64,000 bases of DNA from Pseudogracilibacillus auburnensis (GTDB taxonomy: Bacteria; Bacillota; Bacilli; Bacillales; Amphibacillaceae): NCBI RefSeq assembly GCF_003201975.1, contig NZ_QJJQ01000016.1, positions 1-64,000 of the forward strand, read 5' to 3'. This document shows, one piece after another, positions 60,927 to 64,000 of this stretch (within the stretch, counting starts at the first letter, position 1; each line of letters starts with the position of its first letter). A program made the translations under genes and the position numbers. Under the pieces are notes generated by a model. The model did no database searches. It was not told the origin of the DNA and worked only from the letters and a program-made list of their open reading frames with translations.

Positions 60927-61233
60927 TTTTAGACACCTTCTTTCTAAATAATTTAGTTAATTATACATTATACCCTTTTTTAACGCAAAAATTCGAGTAA
61001 ACTTATTTATAATTTACTAGCACATAAAAGAATCTTTATATATTGTCTAGAACAATTTTCATTCTATAAATATCAATTTAAGCCTTGATGCTAAATTATA
61101 TATTACCAGCACAAATATGTCCTCCTGCGCTAAATATTTTTCCAATTCATACAATAACATTCCCTATTTTACAATCAACTTCCACCTCAAGTATAAAATA
61201 TCTATGATTATATCTTTGTTTAAGGAAAATTTT
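60927..61233. other. Gene-free region between Fic and the kinase remnant
   Basis: About 300 very AT-rich bases. The Fic promoter must lie here but no clear -35/-10 pair was found. I see no repeat or RNA gene. Confidence 0.3.
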
Positions 61234-62220
61234 TCTACGAGAAGGCCGGAAGAAGTTATTCAACCGATTGTGAAAGAAGTCCGTGAGCATGTCGGTGCAT
61301 AGTTTATCTCGTAGGAAACAAAGAAAGTATAAGGCATGCCCATCTGGAACCCGAGAAGAGAAGATTGGAAAAAAGATGGTCGGCGGAAATAATGATCGAG
61401 CAATCGTCCTATACATCAAAGGCACATGGAAGTATGGGGCCATCTTTAAGAAGAAAAGCGTCGGTATTCGATGATAACAGGGAGATAATTGGAATTGTGT
61501 CTGTCGGATTTATGATGAAAGATATTTGAGACTCTTTTTGAATCAAGTGTTGAAAGTGAGCGGAATTGCACTTTTCGTCTTACTACGCGGTCTTGTTGGT
61601 GGTGTTCTTTTAGCCCGAAATATTCGAAAAGAAACGTCTGGGTTAGAACCCCATCAGATTGCCTCGTTGTACCGTGATCGAAACGCCATACTTGCTCCTG
61701 TTAAACAAATAATTATTGCAATTGATAAAGATGGCACGATAACAATGATGAATGAATCAGCAAAAAAATTATTTAAGCTATTTAAGTATGATGAAAATCA
61801 AAAGATTGAAGAAGTAATTCCTTATACGAAAATGTATGACGTGTTAACGTCAGGTATGAAAGACGATAATGGCGTTGAATAATTTACTATTAATTGTAAA
61901 TATAACTGCAATTAAAGATGATGACGGAGAAGTTGCTGGAGTAGTTGGCAGTTTCAGAGATAAAACTGAAATTAATGAGATGCTTGCAACCTTATCAGAG
62001 ATACACAGATATTTAAAAGATTTACGAGCGCACACACTAATATACAAATCGCCTCTATGTCCTTTCTGACCTATTACAACTAGGATATTACGAGGAAGTA
62101 ATTGATCTCATTTAACGTGAATCGGAGCTTCATGTCAGTCGAAATAAAGAGTTGCTTGGAATCTGTGAAGAACAAGCAAATTATGTCGTTTATGATAGAA
62201 GTGCAAATGAAACTGCGTAA
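61234..62220 (+). pseudogene. Decayed CitA/DcuS/MalK-type sensor histidine kinase
   Basis: Pieces of one protein appear in order but in different frames. RRPEEVIQPIVKEVREH is the start of the extracellular sensor. MVGGNNDRA is followed, in another frame, by SSYTSKAHGSMGPSLRRK and IIGIVSVGFMMKDI, the end of the extracellular PAS-like domain. Then come a membrane segment with VLLARNIRKETSGLEPHQIA, the cytoplasmic PAS domain (IIAIDKDGTITMMNESAKK; RDKTEINEM), and YTNRLYVLSDLLQLGYYEEV at the dimerisation helix, where the phosphorylated His codon region is disrupted by a stop. The ATPase domain is missing. At least three frameshifts or stops are present. Relatives sense citrate, malate or fumarate. 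Confidence 0.85.
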
Positions 62221-62336
62221 ATAGGAAAGTCTACATCCCTTTTACCAATTTCATTTACACTCTCATATTAAAATATCATTTTATACATGACCTAATTACA
62301 ATTCCTAATAATAATTACACACTTTCTAACAATTAA

Positions 62337-62373
62337 AAAACTACAAACCCCGTTATGGTAAATTTGTAGTTTT
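62337..62373. terminator. Terminator of the oxidoreductase/CoxG operon
   Basis: The perfect 11-bp stem AAAACTACAAA (62337-62347) / TTTGTAGTTTT (62363-62373) has a 15-base loop and A/T-rich flanks on both sides. It lies about 14 bases past the CoxG stop on the minus strand. Confidence 0.85.
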
Positions 62374-62386
62374 ATCTTGCATCTTA

Positions 62387-62839
62387 TTATCTCGCTTCTG
62401 CAAATAACTTTTGAACATTATCAGCAAACTCGTCCGCAGATTTTTTAACAGTGCCTCTCATCAAAATGTCCCCCAAAGTAGCTAATCGACCTGTCATTTG
62501 TAAATCCATTTCATACAATATCTTTGTTTGATTAGCGTCGATTTCCTCGAGTTGAACGCTCATCCTCGATTTAAATAATCCTGCTAATTTCATAGGTTTA
62601 CCAACCATTTCTACTTTCAACTCTTCGCCCTCTATCGCATCTTTTAAAACACCATTTGCTTTAAATTTGATTGTCATAAATTTCGTTTTCACAACCATAT
62701 CTGCTTCATATTCTGTATCACTATGTGCGACTAGATCATTACAACCTGGTACACAACTTGCTAATTTTTCAACATCCATAAAAACTGTCCATACATCATC
62801 TTTTGCGGCATTTATTGTAAATGAGTCATTAATTTTCAT
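62387..62839 (-). CDS. CoxG-like SRPBCC family protein
   Basis: Protein of 150 residues in the CoxG (carbon monoxide dehydrogenase subunit G) group of the START-like superfamily. Typical are the start INDSFTINAAKDDVWTVFMD, the cysteine-containing ASCVPGCNDL and the end MRGTVKKSADEFADNVQKLF. In CO-oxidising bacteria CoxG helps recruit the dehydrogenase to the membrane; many homologues accompany other oxidoreductases. It lies 16 bases past the FAD oxidoreductase gene and has a GAGAGGAAAG site. Its role here is probably assembly or membrane attachment of that oxidoreductase. Confidence 0.88.
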   Translation of the reverse strand: MKINDSFTINAAKDDVWTVFMDVEKLASCVPGCNDLVAHSDTEYEADMVVKTKFMTIKFKANGVLKDAIEGEELKVEMVGKPMKLAGLFKSRMSVQLEEIDANQTKILYEMDLQMTGRLATLGDILMRGTVKKSADEFADNVQKLFAEAR

Positions 62840-62855
62840 GAAAATCTTTCCTCTC

Positions 62856-63692
62856 TTATGACTGAATAAATAATTGTTTCATACTTTTTTCGATTGTTTC
62901 ATTTGAAGTTTCATTGTGATCTGTGCAATAACCAAAAGCTAAAATATTATCTACACTCGTTTTCCCTTCACTATCAGTTAAAATAAATTGTTTATCATTT
63001 AGCTCAATTCCAGTTCCTTTTAAATAAAATGTAGATGGTATAAAACCTTCGCTAAAAATTAAACTATCGCATTGGAAGGATTCAATTTCGTCATTATTCT
63101 TATCTTTTACTTCAATCTTTTCTAAAGAAGACTTGCCATACACTTTATGAAGTGCATAATCATTTGCTTCCACTGTAGTCACTTGAACTCCTTTATTCTC
63201 CAATAGCTTAGACAATGCACGTGATGTTTTGCTATTTTCATACACGACTACTTGATTACCTGGTAGAAAGCCTCTGTCTAATAACCCTAGAGCCATTGTT
63301 GGAGTCATCACACCAGCTGGTCTAGTCCCCCCGATTTTATGAGCTTCTCGAGGTTTCTCAAGTGCACCTGAACAAATAATTATTTTTTTAGCTTCGATAT
63401 CGAATGTTCCAGTTTTAGTTTGAACATTGATTTCATGTTCTCCATCTCCAAATGCTTCAAACAGTCCTGTCACAGTAGCATTAGTCCATTTTTCATATGG
63501 TAGTTCTTTAAACTTCTTCATCCTATTCTTCTCTTCTTCAAATGCATCTTCTGCTAAAAGAGAATGATTGAAACCACCAAATTGATCGTTATAATCAACA
63601 ATTAATACGCTTTCTAACCCCATCTTTTTTGCTTGTAAAGCGACCTCTACTCCAGTTAAGCCGGCACCAATGATGACAAGTTCATATTTCAT
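62856..63692 (-). CDS. FAD/NAD(P)-dependent oxidoreductase (pyridine nucleotide-disulfide family)
   Basis: Flavoprotein of 278 residues. The FAD-binding start is ELVIIGAGLTGVEVALQAKK, and the second conserved block is IIICSGALEKPREAHKIGG then PAGVMTPTMALGLLDRG. It resembles the electron-transfer alpha subunits of hydrogen-cyanide/opine/sarcosine-type dehydrogenases, which are about 400 residues, so it is short. The BFD-like [2Fe-2S] domain that such subunits carry at the end is in the upstream gene here. The two genes overlap by one base (TAATG). It probably passes electrons from an amine or hydroxyacid donor. Confidence 0.85.
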   Translation of the reverse strand: MKYELVIIGAGLTGVEVALQAKKMGLESVLIVDYNDQFGGFNHSLLAEDAFEEEKNRMKKFKELPYEKWTNATVTGLFEAFGDGEHEINVQTKTGTFDIEAKKIIICSGALEKPREAHKIGGTRPAGVMTPTMALGLLDRGFLPGNQVVVYENSKTSRALSKLLENKGVQVTTVEANDYALHKVYGKSSLEKIEVKDKNNDEIESFQCDSLIFSEGFIPSTFYLKGTGIELNDKQFILTDSEGKTSVDNILAFGYCTDHNETSNETIEKSMKQLFIQS

Positions 63693-64000
63693 TATTGATT
63701 TCCTCCTTTTAAAGCAATCGTTGAGTTTTGTAACCCTTTTAAAGGAAGCTCATCAATCAATTTATATTCATCAAGAATATCTATAATCTTTGGAATACAA
63801 CAGTTCCCTTGACACTCACCTAATGTTGCACCAGTTCTTCTTTTCACACCGTCAATTGTCGTAGGTGGTACAGGACCCTCTAATGCATTCGTAATTTCAC
63901 TTCTTGTTATTGTTCGACAGAGACAGATAATTTCGCCAACATTTTCTTCAGATTCATCGAATAAGTTAGGGATTTCTAATTTCGCATCTTCCTTTTTATT
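63692..64000 (-). CDS. Oxidoreductase with C-terminal BFD-like [2Fe-2S] domain (partial, runs off the window)
   Basis: Only the last 102 codons are inside the window. They read IICLCRTITRSEITNALEG and then GVKRRTGATLGECQGNCCIPKI, a BFD-like [2Fe-2S] domain with the cysteine pattern CxC and CX4C, as at the end of anaerobic glycerol-3-phosphate dehydrogenase GlpA and related FAD-dependent dehydrogenases. The part beyond 64000 is therefore probably an FAD-dependent (DAO-type) catalytic domain. The stop overlaps the next ATG by one base, so the subunits are made together. Confidence 0.8.
   Translation of the reverse strand, partial: NKKEDAKLEIPNLFDESEENVGEIICLCRTITRSEITNALEGPVPPTTIDGVKRRTGATLGECQGNCCIPKIIDILDEYKLIDELPLKGLQNSTIALKGGNQ

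Noticed and set aside
1-64000. CRISPR array, tRNA, rRNA, intact insertion sequence or prophage
   Set aside because: I saw no regularly spaced direct repeats, no tRNA- or rRNA-like sequence, no complete transposase or integrase and no phage structural genes.

Overview
The window is chromosomal DNA of a low-GC Gram-positive endospore former, most likely a Bacillaceae member of the Oceanobacillus/Virgibacillus type. The evidence is AT-rich coding sequence, strong AGGAGG-type ribosome binding sites, LPXTG surface proteins with sortases, an Sda sporulation-checkpoint gene, sigma-54 activators of the Bacillus type, and a GC-rich dispersed repeat (45724-45851) of a kind common in these genera. The species cannot be named from the sequence. 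I saw no rRNA, tRNA, CRISPR array, intact insertion sequence or prophage. Almost everything is accessory catabolism, surface structures and decayed genes.

Layout, left to right. (1) 155-4804: a PAS/sigma-54 activator and a DctPQM TRAP transporter. (2) 5294-6041: an XRE regulator, a shared terminator and a frameshifted sda. (3) 6051-9767: nitrilase, SSS symporter and a small membrane partner, divergent from a LysR regulator. (4) 10469-22816: one long minus-strand cluster with a ROK repressor, an AnsA-type asparaginase, a Dpp/Opp peptide ABC importer, an M17 aminopeptidase, a GH29 alpha-L-fucosidase, a ROK sugar kinase and CutC. Together these resemble a pathway for importing and dismantling fucosylated N-glycopeptides. 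(5) 23241-31969: a pilus locus with a SARP/BTAD regulator, two class C sortases, a major pilin and a 1408-residue adhesin. An inverted pair of ~130-bp repeats brackets the two structural genes. (6) 33167-37665: five tightly packed genes of unknown role, led by small unknown proteins and ending in a Ycf46-like AAA+ ATPase. (7) 37746-39217: a truncated sigma-54 activator and a second copy of the XRE-terminator-sda module, here with sda intact and the XRE gene lost.

(8) 39318-45605: a second TRAP transporter with a beta-hydroxyacid dehydrogenase, an aldehyde dehydrogenase and a TSUP exporter. (9) 45970-55735: a GntR-controlled operon with PcaIJ-like CoA transferase, biotin carrier, pyruvate-carboxylase-type carboxyltransferase, biotin carboxylase, a thiolase-like protein plus DUF35 partner, an SDR and two-subunit aconitase X. 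The enzyme combination points to complete catabolism of an unidentified hydroxy/keto acid and matches no pathway I know. (10) 55898-57744: a LysR regulator divergent from another TSUP exporter. (11) 57888-62220: a decaying stretch with a DUF4041/T5orf172 fragment, gene tails with orphan terminators, a complete Fic protein and a frameshifted CitA/DcuS-type sensor kinase. (12) 62387-64000: CoxG-like protein, FAD/NAD(P) oxidoreductase and the end of a gene with a BFD-like [2Fe-2S] domain, running off the right edge.

The strongest candidates for undescribed biology are the aconitase X/carboxylase operon, the Ycf46 cassette, the glycopeptide operon with its unusual ABC importer, and the duplicated XRE-sda module whose two copies have lost opposite halves.
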